A stretch of 64,000 nucleotides of DNA from Mucilaginibacter gilvus (GTDB lineage: Bacteria; Bacteroidota; Bacteroidia; Sphingobacteriales; Sphingobacteriaceae). Below are positions 32,974-42,042 of this stretch, piece by piece. Under the pieces are notes generated by a model. The model did no database searches and was not told the DNA's origin. It saw only the letters and a list, made by a program, of their open reading frames with translations. The position numbers and the translations under genes were made by a program. How positions within the stretch are numbered: position 1 is the first letter of the stretch; each line of letters begins with the position of its first letter. The stretch covers positions 255,653-319,652 of the forward strand of contig NZ_SBIW01000006.1 in assembly GCF_004054195.1 (NCBI RefSeq), written 5' to 3'.

Positions 32974-34638
32974 ATGGAGCAAAAAAATTCAAATAACAGC
33001 TTTTTAGCCGAAATTGAAGAGCTGCGCCAACAACTGGAAGAGGCTACCGATACCATACACGCTATCCGCACCGGCCAGGTGGATGCTTTGGTAGTTAAAG
33101 ACAGCGATGGGCATCAGCTATATACCCTTAAAACCGCCGATCAAACGTATCGCGTTTTTATTGAGAAAATGAACGAGGGTGCCGTTACGGTAAACCGCGA
33201 TGGCATTGTTTTATATTGCAATACCCGCTTTGCCAATATGGCCGATACGCCGCTGGAGGATGCTATTGGTATGCCCATCTTATCCTTCGTGCCCGGGGAT
33301 ACTAAGGAAAAATTGCAAAACCTGATAAAAAGCAGCTGGGAAAAAGATTGCAAACAGGAAATTACGATAAAAGATGGTGGCGACAAAGATATGCACTGCC
33401 TGTTTAGCTGTACCACTATAGAGCTGGACAGCGGCATAGCGCTCAGCCTTATAATTACCGACCTCACCATACTAAAAGCCACCGAAAAAGAATTGAAGCT
33501 GCGCAACGAACAATTGGAAGAGGCGCGCTCTATAACAGAAATGCTGAACGAATCGTTAGAGGTAACGGTTAAGGAACGCACGCATGATCTCACCATAAGC
33601 CGGGAGCACTTTAAACTACTCACCAATAACATTGTGCAGATGACCTGGACCAACCTGCCGGATGGTAACGTCAGTTCTTACAACCAGCGCTGGTACGACT
33701 ATACCGGGCTTAACTTTGCGACAACCGGGGACTTTGGCTGGCAGGAGTTGGTGCATCCCGATGACCTCGCGGAAACGGTTGAAAACTTCAAACGATCTTT
33801 GCAAAGCGGCGAGATGTTTGAGGTTGAGAATCGCTACCGCAGGCACGATGGTGTTTATCGCTGGCATTTAAACCGCGCCAACCCGCTAAAAAACGACAAG
33901 GACGAGATTATTTTCTGGGTAGGCACAGCTACGGATATTGAAGACCAGAAACGCGAAATGGAGCGCAAAGATGAATTTATAGGCATAGCCAGCCACGAGT
34001 TAAAAACGCCGTTAACCAGCTTAAAAGGTTACCTGCAATTAATATCGGCATATAACAAGGAGGAGTTGCCGCCTGTAATAAAAAACTACATAGCCAAGGC
34101 GGGCGGGTCGTTAAACAAACTGCAATCGCTTATAAACGACCTGCTGGATGTAAGTAAAATAAAAGCCGGACGGTTGGAATACGCGGTAAATGACGTAAAT
34201 ACCAACGACTTGGTGGGGCAATGTGTGGAAAACGCGGTACACATGTACCCACTATATACTTTTGAGAACCAGGCGGATAAAAACTATAAAATATATGGCA
34301 ACCAGGAACGCCTGGAGCAGGTGCTGATGAACCTGGTGAACAATGCTGTAAAATACTCCCATATCAACAAAACAGTGCGCATCGGCACCGAACAGCGCGA
34401 CGGATATGTGCGCATATCGGTAACGGACGAGGGCATTGGCTTATCCAACGACCAAAAAAGCAAAATTTTTGAACGCTTTTACCGCGTAGAAGATAAAAAG
34501 AACATGACCAGCGGGCTGGGCATGGGGCTGTATATATCCCACGAAATAGTCCAAAATCACAAAGGGTGCATCGGTGTAGACAGTGAACTGGGCAGAGGTT
34601 CAACCTTTTATGTGGAGTTGCCGCTGTTAGTAGAATAA
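32974..34638 (+). CDS. Double-PAS sensor histidine kinase, last gene of the kai operon
   Basis: 554 residues, soluble. A short coiled coil (11-32) precedes PAS-1 (about 56-165). A longer helical linker (168-212) leads to PAS-2 of the PAS_3 type (213-327, with WQELVHPDDL and YRRHDGVYRWH). HisKA has His341 in IASHELKTPLTSL; ATPase boxes are NLVNNAVKYS (453-462), DEGIGL (485-490) and GLGMGLYI (514-521). It has no receiver domain. Its place 5 bp behind kaiB copy 2 makes it the probable output kinase for the Kai proteins, like SasA or CikA but built differently: no KaiB-like N-terminal domain. Confidence 0.92.
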   Translation: MEQKNSNNSFLAEIEELRQQLEEATDTIHAIRTGQVDALVVKDSDGHQLYTLKTADQTYRVFIEKMNEGAVTVNRDGIVLYCNTRFANMADTPLEDAIGMPILSFVPGDTKEKLQNLIKSSWEKDCKQEITIKDGGDKDMHCLFSCTTIELDSGIALSLIITDLTILKATEKELKLRNEQLEEARSITEMLNESLEVTVKERTHDLTISREHFKLLTNNIVQMTWTNLPDGNVSSYNQRWYDYTGLNFATTGDFGWQELVHPDDLAETVENFKRSLQSGEMFEVENRYRRHDGVYRWHLNRANPLKNDKDEIIFWVGTATDIEDQKREMERKDEFIGIASHELKTPLTSLKGYLQLISAYNKEELPPVIKNYIAKAGGSLNKLQSLINDLLDVSKIKAGRLEYAVNDVNTNDLVGQCVENAVHMYPLYTFENQADKNYKIYGNQERLEQVLMNLVNNAVKYSHINKTVRIGTEQRDGYVRISVTDEGIGLSNDQKSKIFERFYRVEDKKNMTSGLGMGLYISHEIVQNHKGCIGVDSELGRGSTFYVELPLLVE

Positions 34639-34742
34639 GCTGGTTAGCATTCGCAGTTGCCGCAAGCGCCCCCGGCTTTGGCTAACAATTGGCGGGTAAC
34701 ATAAATTTACTGATATTGCCCTCACACATCATAAATTCAATT

Positions 34743-35513
34743 ATGAGCAACACCGATAATGGCAATGTATCGTTAACGCTGGGCGATGATGGGGTAGCCA
34801 CCATCAGTTTTTACCATCCCGCTCAAAACTCGCTGCCTGCAGGCCTTCTTAAGGAACTGTCAGAAATGATCACTTTCGCCGGCATCGATTCCAAAAGCCG
34901 CGTTATCCTTTTGAAAAGCCATGGCGACCGTACCTTTTGTGCCGGGGCCAGTTTTGATGAGTTGCTACAGATAAAAGACAAGCAAGCCGGCGCGGAGTTT
35001 TTCTCGGGCTTTGCCAATGTGATAAACGCTTGCCGCAAATCGCCAAAGATCATTATAGCCCGTATCCAGGGCAAAGCGGTTGGCGGTGGTGTTGGCTTGG
35101 CGGCAGCCGCAGATTATTGCCTGGCTACTGAGGCAGCAGCCATCAAATTAAGCGAACTGGCTATAGGCATCGGTCCTTTTGTAATATCGCCAGCGGTGAT
35201 CCGCAAAATAGGCTTACCCGCGTTTTCGCAGTTGACCATCCGTGCGGTTGATTTCCAGTCGGCACAATGGGCGCAGGAAAAAGGGCTTTATAACGAGGTT
35301 TACGCCGATATCCCGGCGCTTGATGAGGCTGTGTTATCATTAACCCAGAAACTGGCTTCGTATCACCCAGAGGCACTTGTTGGGCTAAAACAGATCCTTT
35401 GGGAGGGCACGGCCAACTGGGATCAACTTTTATTGGACCGCGCCGCGATAAGCGGAGAACTGGTACTATCTGAGTTTACCCAACAGGCGTTGAACAGCTT
35501 TTTGAAGAAGTAA
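34743..35513 (+). CDS. Enoyl-CoA hydratase/isomerase family protein
   Basis: 256 residues from the ATG at 34743. The crotonase fold is marked by the oxyanion-hole segments DRTFCAGASFDELL and IQGKAVGGGVGLAAAADYC. The Glu at the usual general-base site lies in KLSELAIGIGPFVISPAV. The closest style is methylglutaconyl-CoA hydratase-like (leucine breakdown), but substrate cannot be told by eye. It stands alone, 104 bp after the kai operon, and may be transcribed separately. Confidence 0.87.
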   Translation: MSNTDNGNVSLTLGDDGVATISFYHPAQNSLPAGLLKELSEMITFAGIDSKSRVILLKSHGDRTFCAGASFDELLQIKDKQAGAEFFSGFANVINACRKSPKIIIARIQGKAVGGGVGLAAAADYCLATEAAAIKLSELAIGIGPFVISPAVIRKIGLPAFSQLTIRAVDFQSAQWAQEKGLYNEVYADIPALDEAVLSLTQKLASYHPEALVGLKQILWEGTANWDQLLLDRAAISGELVLSEFTQQALNSFLKK

Positions 35514-35531
35514 GGAAATTACACACCAACC

Positions 35532-35630
35532 TTGTCATGCTGAACGACAGTGAAGCATCTATTCGCCGACGAGCAGGTAGCCGATATGCATATTCGTTAT
35601 TAGATCCTTCGCTATCGCTTAGGATGACAA
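35532..35630. repeat. 99-bp fold-back element, copy B
   Basis: The arms 35532-35560 and 35602-35630 are inverted repeats with 23 of 29 matches, starting TTGTCATGCTGAAC and ending GGATGACAA. This is related to copy A at 27086-27181 in size and terminal motif. It lies between two convergent genes. I recall the sequence TTGTCATGCTGAACGA as a very common intergenic motif in related genomes. Confidence 0.8.
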
Positions 35631-35644
35631 ACAAAAACAAAAAA

Positions 35645-35664
35645 AGCCCCTCAACCGAGGGGCT
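35645..35664 (-). terminator. Terminator of the Tyr/Arg-rich secreted protein gene
   Basis: AGCCCCTC (35645-35652) and GAGGGGCT (35657-35664) form an 8-bp stem with an AACC loop. On the minus strand a T-rich run follows (complement of 35634-35645), which suits the gene ending at 35688. Confidence 0.85.
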
Positions 35665-35687
35665 CCATATATTTATCTAATTTATAA

Positions 35688-36050
35688 CTACCATCTTCTG
35701 CCACCACGGCCCCAACCGTTTCCATGGCCATGACCTTTGCCACGACCTTCATAATAATCCTCGCGACCCCGGCCACGGCCTTCGTAATAATTTTCGCGAT
35801 AAACCTCTCTGCGGTATTGTGGCCTGTAGTATGCCCTGCGGTAAGCTGGACGATAATAAACGGGACGGTTAACATACACCGGCTGTTCGTAATAAACGGG
35901 TGCAGGTTCTTCATAATAGGCCGGGTATACTACCCTGCGTGGTTGGTTATAACCAATATGGATACTTGCGCCTACCCTTACCTGGGCTTTTGCAAACTGA
36001 GCCGAAACGGTTAATACAAGGGCTATTATCGAAAATTTAATTAGTTTCAT
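35688..36050 (-). CDS. Secreted Tyr/Arg/Gly-rich low-complexity protein
   Basis: 120 residues with a signal peptide (MKLIKFSIIALVLTVSAQFAKA). The mature chain carries a short VRVGASIHIGY start, then repeats of Y-Y, R-P-V-Y-Y-R-P and Y-R-R, and ends in a Gly/His/Arg tail (GRGKGHGHGNGWGRGGRRW). Such basic aromatic repeats are found in small envelope or extracellular proteins of Bacteroidota; a nucleic-acid, polysaccharide or mineral-binding role is possible. It resembles the product of 45293-45580 in style. Confidence 0.75.
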   Translation of the reverse strand: MKLIKFSIIALVLTVSAQFAKAQVRVGASIHIGYNQPRRVVYPAYYEEPAPVYYEQPVYVNRPVYYRPAYRRAYYRPQYRREVYRENYYEGRGRGREDYYEGRGKGHGHGNGWGRGGRRW

Positions 36051-36145
36051 GACGTGTAATTTTTAGTTACTAATTCCTGTTTGTTTTGCAGGTAAGACTC
36101 TCTGCAACCCCAAGGGTTTAAAAATTATGCCACTTTTTTTTCAGA

Positions 36146-36439
36146 TCAGCCTTCATAAAGCCGTAAACGGCTGCGTAAAACGGCCAATTCCTGTTGCATA
36201 TTTTCCACCTTATCCAGCAGGCTGTCTATCACTAAAATGCCCGGTTCGTTAATATCCAGTTGGGTGTGCAAGCGGGCCAACCGCTCTGCCTTCCTTATCT
36301 CATGCACTGGTATACAAGTAGTTTGGTTAATAATGGTTACCTCTATCAGTCCGGCCTCCTGCAGGTGATCTATAAAGGTATACTCCACGTTGTGGTACAA
36401 ACAAAAATCGGTTACGGTTATTAAGTTCTCGGTTTTCAT
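36146..36439 (-). CDS. cbpM: CbpM-like chaperone modulator
   Basis: 97 residues. The pattern ITVTDFCLYHNVEYTFIDHL, then E-I-R-K-A-E-R-L-A-R-L-H-T-Q-L-D-I-N-x-P-G-I and an ending E-L-A-V-L-R-S-R-L-R-L-Y, is that of CbpM (MerR-like helix bundle), a partner that inhibits or tunes the DnaJ-like CbpA. It lies 15 bp downstream of the J-protein gene in the same operon, as expected. Confidence 0.85.
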   Translation of the reverse strand: MKTENLITVTDFCLYHNVEYTFIDHLQEAGLIEVTIINQTTCIPVHEIRKAERLARLHTQLDINEPGILVIDSLLDKVENMQQELAVLRSRLRLYEG

Positions 36440-36454
36440 TGGCTTAAATTTTTT

Positions 36455-37360
36455 TCAGGATTTTGCTAATTCTTCAAATAATTCGCGCTGTTTTGCAGAC
36501 AGGTTGGTAGGTAATTGTACATTATAGGTGATGTACAGGTCGCCAATTTGTCCGTCTTTTTTATAAACCGGCACGCCTTTGCCCTTCAACTTAACCTTGG
36601 TATTGCTTTGCGTCCCGGCGGCTACCTTCAGTTTCACTTTACCCGTGAGGGTATCGGCAGTAATTTCTCCGCCCAAAATAGCGGTATACAGGTCAAGGTT
36701 AATCGTTTTATGCAGATCGTTGCCTGTTCGTTTAAACTCGGCATCATCTGGTATTGTAAACTTAATATATAAGTCGCCGGCCGGTGCCCCTTTTGTACCT
36801 GCAGCGCCATGCCCTGCTATTTTAATGGTTTGCCCGTTCTCTATCCCAGCGGGAATGGTTAAGCGAATATTTTTACCGTTAACGGTGAGCGTTTGCTTTT
36901 TCGATTCCATGGCATCGCGCAAGCTTATTTGATAGGTGGCGTTCAAATCCTGCCCCCGATAGCGCTGCTGCTGCCTGCCGCCGCCCGAGCTCCCCGGCGG
37001 GCTACCGCCAAACATCGAGTTAAAGAACTCTGAGAAATCGCCGCCATCACCAAAATCCTGCGCGCCGCCGCCAGATCCGCCGCTATAGCTATTTTGACTG
37101 CGCTGCTGTCGCTGGGCTTGTTCGTGTGCTTCGCCATGCTGCCAGTTTTCGCCGTATTTATCGTATTTCTTGCGTTTATCGGCATCGCTTAAAACCTCGT
37201 TGGCTTCGTTTAACTGCTGAAATATTTTGTTTGATTCTGTATTATCGGGGTTCAGGTCGGGGTGATGTTTGCGGGCCAGCTTGCGGTAAGCACTCTTAAT
37301 GTCCTTATCCGAAGCGGTTTTAGCAACACCCAGTATTTTGTAATAATCTATAAAAGCCAT
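36455..37360 (-). CDS. cbpA: DnaJ-like co-chaperone (CbpA type)
   Basis: 301 residues. J domain 1-70 with the HPD tripeptide at 33-35 ([10 protein letters not shown]); a Gly/Ser/Gln-rich linker (85-127) with the FFNSMFGG segment; and two beta-barrel C-terminal domains from about 132 onwards ([11 protein letters not shown] to the end). It lacks the Cys-rich zinc domain of true DnaJ, so it is class II like CbpA. It stimulates Hsp70 and holds unfolded substrates. The CbpM gene follows. Confidence 0.92.
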   Translation of the reverse strand: MAFIDYYKILGVAKTASDKDIKSAYRKLARKHHPDLNPDNTESNKIFQQLNEANEVLSDADKRKKYDKYGENWQHGEAHEQAQRQQRSQNSYSGGSGGGAQDFGDGGDFSEFFNSMFGGSPPGSSGGGRQQQRYRGQDLNATYQISLRDAMESKKQTLTVNGKNIRLTIPAGIENGQTIKIAGHGAAGTKGAPAGDLYIKFTIPDDAEFKRTGNDLHKTINLDLYTAILGGEITADTLTGKVKLKVAAGTQSNTKVKLKGKGVPVYKKDGQIGDLYITYNVQLPTNLSAKQRELFEELAKS

Positions 37361-37465
37361 GGCAAATAAAGGTTGTAAAACTTAAACCTGTAAAGGCGGA
37401 GTAAGTTTTAAATTCTGTACCAAGTTACGGTAAGATTATATAAATTACGCCACCAATTCCCTGTA

Positions 37466-38557
37466 ATGACGACTATCACTAATTCCCGCGTCGAGTTTAA
37501 ACCCAGCCCTACGGCTTACCTTAACTTACTTCGCATTTTTGCCTGCCTTATGGTACTCACCGTACACAGCGGCGAGTTTTTCTATATCGGCCCGGTGGGC
37601 AACATTATTCGTACGCACCATGTTTGGGTAAACAACTATGGCAGCTTTATGCGGGCCTGTGTGCCCCTTTTTGTAATGATATCGGGCTATTTACTGCTGC
37701 CGATAAAAGAGGCGCCCGAGGTATTTTACAAAAAACGTTTTACCAGGCTGCTCATCCCTTTTCTATTCTGGTCGGCCATGTATGCAATTGTGCCTTACTT
37801 TAAAGGTGAGTTTACCCTGCAGCAAATGTGGCATGGGCTTTACATTATCCCGCTGAACTTTAACGGGCCTGCCGGGCACCTGTGGTTTGTTTACATGCTC
37901 ATCGGCATTTACCTTTTCATCCCGGTGATATCTCCCTGGGTGCAAACCGCTTCAAAAAACTTTAAGCTCTTCTTTTTGGCGATATGGGTATTTACGCTTT
38001 TTATCCCCTACATCCGCACGGTTTATCCTGAGGTTATGGGCGAGGCGTTCTGGAACAAGTTCTCAGCCGTGCATTATTTCTCCGGCTATATAGGTTACTT
38101 AATACTGGGGCACTATTTTAAAGATCATGTGCGGCTCTCCAAGGCGGCTACCGCTGTAATTGGCTTGTTGCTGGTATTGGTTGGCTATGTTGTTACTCAC
38201 TTCGTTTTTGCCCACCAGCTACCCTTCGCTAAAGATCTCCCCGAACTGGAACTTAGCTGGGCATTCCCAACTATTAACGTGGCCTGCATGGCAACCGGCT
38301 TATTTTTATTATTCAGCCTGACAACAATTAAAAGTCCGGGGCTGGAGAAATTCATCGCCAAAGTATCGGGACTTACTTACGGGATGTACCTTGCGCATAT
38401 TTTAGTGCTGGTGGTGCTGTTTGAGCCTATAAACAACTGGCTGCACAACAACAGTATGCTGGTGATTCCCGTAATGGCGGTTAGCACTTTTATTGTTACC
38501 TATGTGCTCATCAAAATATTATCGTACCTGCCGGGGAGCAAGTATATTGTTGGGTAG
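37466..38557 (+). CDS. Acyltransferase-3 family membrane protein
   Basis: 363 residues with about ten membrane helices. The start YLNLLRIFACLMVLTVHSGE gives the R-x-x-A...H pattern of the acyltransferase-3 (OafA/WecH) family, with His of VHSGE as the likely active residue. GHLWFVYMLIGIYLFIPVIS is the next conserved segment. These enzymes O-acetylate sugars or other glycans at the membrane. It is divergent from the cbpA gene by 105 bp. Confidence 0.85.
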   Translation: MTTITNSRVEFKPSPTAYLNLLRIFACLMVLTVHSGEFFYIGPVGNIIRTHHVWVNNYGSFMRACVPLFVMISGYLLLPIKEAPEVFYKKRFTRLLIPFLFWSAMYAIVPYFKGEFTLQQMWHGLYIIPLNFNGPAGHLWFVYMLIGIYLFIPVISPWVQTASKNFKLFFLAIWVFTLFIPYIRTVYPEVMGEAFWNKFSAVHYFSGYIGYLILGHYFKDHVRLSKAATAVIGLLLVLVGYVVTHFVFAHQLPFAKDLPELELSWAFPTINVACMATGLFLLFSLTTIKSPGLEKFIAKVSGLTYGMYLAHILVLVVLFEPINNWLHNNSMLVIPVMAVSTFIVTYVLIKILSYLPGSKYIVG

Positions 38558-38618
38558 AACCGCTGATTTAATTGATTGAATGATTACGCTGATGCTTGCA
38601 AGGCTTATTTAACTACTT

Positions 38619-38954
38619 ATGGATACATCTATTTTCAAATATTTCAAGGATATCGAAACCAAGGACATAGCGCCGGGTTATCATTCCAAAATAATTCATA
38701 CGGCTGCCAACACTATTAATTTTATTGAGGTGGATGCAGGCAGCGAGGTGCCGCCGCATCAGCACATTCACGAGCAATGTGCCTTTATACTCGAGGGGCA
38801 ATTTCAGCTCACCGTAAACGGCATCCCGCAAATGATGGAGAAGGGCATGTTTGCCATTATCCCGCCCAACGTACCGCACGGTGGGTTGGCTATAACTGAT
38901 TGTAAACTGATAGATCTTTTTAGTCCGCCGCGAGAAGATTTTAAATTATTGTAG
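38619..38954 (+). CDS. Cupin-domain protein
   Basis: 111 residues. The two cupin motifs are H-Q-H-I-H-E-Q-C-A-F-I-L-E-G and PPNVPHGGLAI, with three or four metal-binding histidines (HQHIHE...VPH). The single-domain beta barrel has no other domain. The reaction is unknown; small metal-dependent enzymes or sugar-binding roles are common. It is followed 23 bp later by a GNAT gene. Confidence 0.85.
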   Translation: MDTSIFKYFKDIETKDIAPGYHSKIIHTAANTINFIEVDAGSEVPPHQHIHEQCAFILEGQFQLTVNGIPQMMEKGMFAIIPPNVPHGGLAITDCKLIDLFSPPREDFKLL

Positions 38955-38977
38955 GGATAGGTTAAATTTGCGGCCTT

Positions 38978-39490
38978 ATGTCTACAATTACTACAGCCAC
39001 CACTACCGATATCCCTGAACTTACCATGCTCATCAACTCTGCCTATCGAGGAGAAACTTCCCTGAAAGGGTGGACCACCGAGGGCCACATGATAGATGGC
39101 CAACGCATTGGGCCCGATGACCTGATGGAACAAATGACCGACCCGGACGCCGCTATCTTAAAGCATACGGATGACAATGGCGCGATAACCGGCTGCGTAT
39201 ACCTCAAAAAGCAAAACGAAAAAGTTTACCTGGGCACGCTGACGGTGTCGCCCTTGCTGCAGGCGCAGGGTATAGGTAGAAAATTGTTAGCTGCCGGCGA
39301 AGAATACGCCCGTGAAATAGGCATCCATACCATAGTGATGACGGTTATTACCGTGCGCACTGAACTGATAGCCTGGTACGAAAGACGCGGCTACCAAAAA
39401 ACCGGCGAAATAGTACCGCTGGATATCCCCGAAAGATTTGGTGTGCTGAAACAACCTTTGGATATGTTTAAGCTGGAGAAAGTTGTGTAG
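38978..39490 (+). CDS. GNAT-family N-acetyltransferase
   Basis: 170 residues. Acetyl-CoA-binding motif A is LTVSPLLQAQGIGRKLLAAG (Q-x-x-G-I-G-R), and the next strand ends in WYERRGYQKTGE. The substrate is unknown; amino-acid or aminoglycoside-like acceptors are typical. It is close behind the cupin gene and probably co-transcribed. Confidence 0.88.
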   Translation: MSTITTATTTDIPELTMLINSAYRGETSLKGWTTEGHMIDGQRIGPDDLMEQMTDPDAAILKHTDDNGAITGCVYLKKQNEKVYLGTLTVSPLLQAQGIGRKLLAAGEEYAREIGIHTIVMTVITVRTELIAWYERRGYQKTGEIVPLDIPERFGVLKQPLDMFKLEKVV

Positions 39491-39615
39491 GTTTTTAGCC
39501 TGTCTTTGTCCCAATTTTGGTGTCCTCACCAAAAGCGCCTCAAAATTTCAAGTATTTCCAATTAACATGCAACCTCTTTCCAAAAAATGCATCTTATAAT
39601 ATATAAGTCACATGC

Positions 39616-39975
39616 ATGGAGCAGATACACCCACAGTTAAAAAATTTCATTATTGATTACTGTAGCAAGTATAAAGTGCAGCGCCTGGATGTTGAAAACC
39701 TCTCCCAGGATACCAGTATCGACCTCGATCTGGATATCTTCGACATAGAAATAGATCTGTTTATAGACGAATTTGCCGAACATTTTAAAATAGACGCCAC
39801 CCGTTTTACCTGGTATAAATACGGCTACCCAACCGGCTCGGCAAAAGTGAATATGCTTAAAATGCTATTCGGTTACAAGCGCCGCTGGGTAAAACAACTG
39901 GCCGAGCGGTGGTACACCCCAAAGTTGCGCGTACGCACCTTGCAGTCGGCAATGCAAACAGGTAAGTTGTTGTAA
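39616..39975 (+). CDS. DUF1493 family protein, acyl-carrier-like
   Basis: 119 residues. The segment DTSIDLDLDIFDIEIDLFID followed by EFAEHFKIDATRFTWYKYGY has the D-L-x-I-x-D-x-x-x-x-x-F-x-x-x-F pattern of DUF1493, a family with an acyl-carrier-protein-like helical look but without the phosphopantetheine Ser. It may sense or scaffold; function unproven. A basic C-terminal tail follows (KLRVRTLQ). Confidence 0.75.
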   Translation: MEQIHPQLKNFIIDYCSKYKVQRLDVENLSQDTSIDLDLDIFDIEIDLFIDEFAEHFKIDATRFTWYKYGYPTGSAKVNMLKMLFGYKRRWVKQLAERWYTPKLRVRTLQSAMQTGKLL

Positions 39976-40034
39976 ATTAGCCCTTAATTTCCCTACATTT
40001 AGGCTTCGTCCGCACCATCGGATAAACTGATAGC

Positions 40035-42014
40035 ATGCCATCTTTAAAAAAATACTTTGTGGTAGCACTGCTGCTTATCACTGCAAACGCGTTTGCTAAA
40101 AATCCGCTTACAATTACCTCGCCCGATAAAAAGATAAGCTTCAGCCTGAATACCGATAAAGCCGGATTGTACTATAAGATCAGCTACAAGGGTATGGTTC
40201 TGGCAGAAAATTCGCGACTCAATATCAGTTTTAAAAATGGGGGGCCTTTTGCCAACGATGTTACATTTAAAGTTGTACATGCCGAAAAACTAACGGAAGA
40301 TTATGAATTGATCACTGGGCACGCCAGCAAAATTCACAGCGAATGCAACCGGGCGATAATCCCCGTTCGAGAGCAAAGCGGCGCTAAACGGATGCTCTAT
40401 GTAGAGGTGCGCATCTTTAACGATGGTGCAGCCTTCCGTTATGTAATGCCGAAACAGGTAGGTATGGACAAGGTGGAGATCACCGCGGAGACCAACACGT
40501 TCAACCTCAGCCAAAACCCTAAGGCTACCGTTTTGCTACGCGATAACTTTACTACGTCACATGAGGGCATTTATACCAAAACTACTTTAGATAAGTTGGC
40601 AGCCGATACGCTGATGGATATGCCAGCATTGTTCGCATTTCCCGGGGGCGCTTACATGGCGATAACCGAGGCCGCCCTGCACAATTATGCCGGGATGTAC
40701 CTCATTAAACATAACGGCGTGCTCGAAAGCCGCCTTTCTCCCCTGCCCAAAGAGCCCGGCATCGCCGTAAAAGCTACCCTGCCGCACAACAGCCCCTGGC
40801 GGGTAATGATGATCAGCGACCGGGTGGGCGCGTTCCTGGAATCGAACATCCTCACCAATTTGAATGAGCCTAACAAACTAAAGGATCTATCGTGGTTGAA
40901 ACCTGGTAAAACTACTTTCCCCTGGTGGAACGGCAACGTTACGCCCGATTGGTTGAATGCGCCGGGCAACAACTACGTAACCAATATGTATTATGTAGAT
41001 TTCTGCGCCAAAAACAAAATTGAATACCATTCGGTAGTGGAGTATGGCCTGCACGAATGGTATGTGAACGATGGTTCCGGCTTTCAACCCGGCCCAAATG
41101 CCGACCCATCTAAAGCCGTACCCGGTCTGGATATGCAACAGATTTGCGATTCGGCAGCTGCACGCGGAGTAGGTATAAGGGTTTGGGTGCATTTTTACGC
41201 CCTTTATCCAAAGTTGGAACAAACCTTTGCCCAATATGAAAAGTGGGGTATAAAAGGCCTGATGTGTGATTTTATGGACCGCGACGACCAGGAGATGGTG
41301 AACATGCAGGAAGAGGTATTGCAATGTGCTGCCAAACATAAGCTGCACATCCAGTTCCACGGCGCTTACAAGCCAACAGGCATGCAGCGCACTTATCCCA
41401 ACGAATTTAGTCGAGAGGGTACACTGAACTACGAGAACGATAAATGGGGAAATTTGGTGACGCCGGATACCGACCTCGATATCCTGTTCACCCGTTTATT
41501 AGCCGGCTCAACCGATTATCATCTGGGTGGTTTCCGTGCAGCCACACCACAAAACTTTAAGGTAAATTACACCCGCCCTATGGTAATGGGTACCCGCTGC
41601 CACATGCTGGCCATGTACGTAGCGTTGGAGAACCCATTAGGCATGGCCTGCGATTATCCCGAAGCCTACGTGGGGCAGTCGGGCTTCGATTTTTTGCAGC
41701 AGGTGCCCACCACATGGGATGAGACCCGCGTATTGGATGCCGAACCCAGCCAATTCCTAACTATTGCGCGCCGCAAAGGCAGCGAATGGTACATCGGTGC
41801 CATCACCAACAGCGCTAAGCGCGACTTAAAAACCAAACTCGATTTTTTACCAGCCGGAAACTACACTGCCGAAATTTGGAGCGACGCCCCCGATGCTAAC
41901 GTTGATGCCAACCATTTGGTGAAAGAAGTAAAACCAGTAACCCGCGAAACGACTTTAAGCACGTTGATGGCCAGCGGCGGCGGGCAGGTGGTGAGGATTT
42001 ATAAGGGAAAATAG
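40035..42014 (+). CDS. Secreted GH97 glycosidase (retaining, alpha-galactosidase-like)
   Basis: 659 residues with a signal peptide (about 1-22). The N-terminal beta-super-sandwich leads to a (beta/alpha)8 barrel with DFCAKNKIEYHSVVEYGLHE and the segment MCDFMDRDDQEMV. In retaining GH97 members an Asp in this VDFMDRDDQ-type position acts as nucleophile; Asp412 fits, whereas the inverting SusB-type enzymes lack it. So an alpha-galactosidase-like activity is more likely than SusB-type alpha-glucosidase. No SusC/SusD pair lies nearby, so this is an isolated enzyme. Confidence 0.88.
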   Translation: MPSLKKYFVVALLLITANAFAKNPLTITSPDKKISFSLNTDKAGLYYKISYKGMVLAENSRLNISFKNGGPFANDVTFKVVHAEKLTEDYELITGHASKIHSECNRAIIPVREQSGAKRMLYVEVRIFNDGAAFRYVMPKQVGMDKVEITAETNTFNLSQNPKATVLLRDNFTTSHEGIYTKTTLDKLAADTLMDMPALFAFPGGAYMAITEAALHNYAGMYLIKHNGVLESRLSPLPKEPGIAVKATLPHNSPWRVMMISDRVGAFLESNILTNLNEPNKLKDLSWLKPGKTTFPWWNGNVTPDWLNAPGNNYVTNMYYVDFCAKNKIEYHSVVEYGLHEWYVNDGSGFQPGPNADPSKAVPGLDMQQICDSAAARGVGIRVWVHFYALYPKLEQTFAQYEKWGIKGLMCDFMDRDDQEMVNMQEEVLQCAAKHKLHIQFHGAYKPTGMQRTYPNEFSREGTLNYENDKWGNLVTPDTDLDILFTRLLAGSTDYHLGGFRAATPQNFKVNYTRPMVMGTRCHMLAMYVALENPLGMACDYPEAYVGQSGFDFLQQVPTTWDETRVLDAEPSQFLTIARRKGSEWYIGAITNSAKRDLKTKLDFLPAGNYTAEIWSDAPDANVDANHLVKEVKPVTRETTLSTLMASGGGQVVRIYKGK

Positions 42015-42042
42015 GCTTAAATACCTGCGTCCTTGCGAGGGA

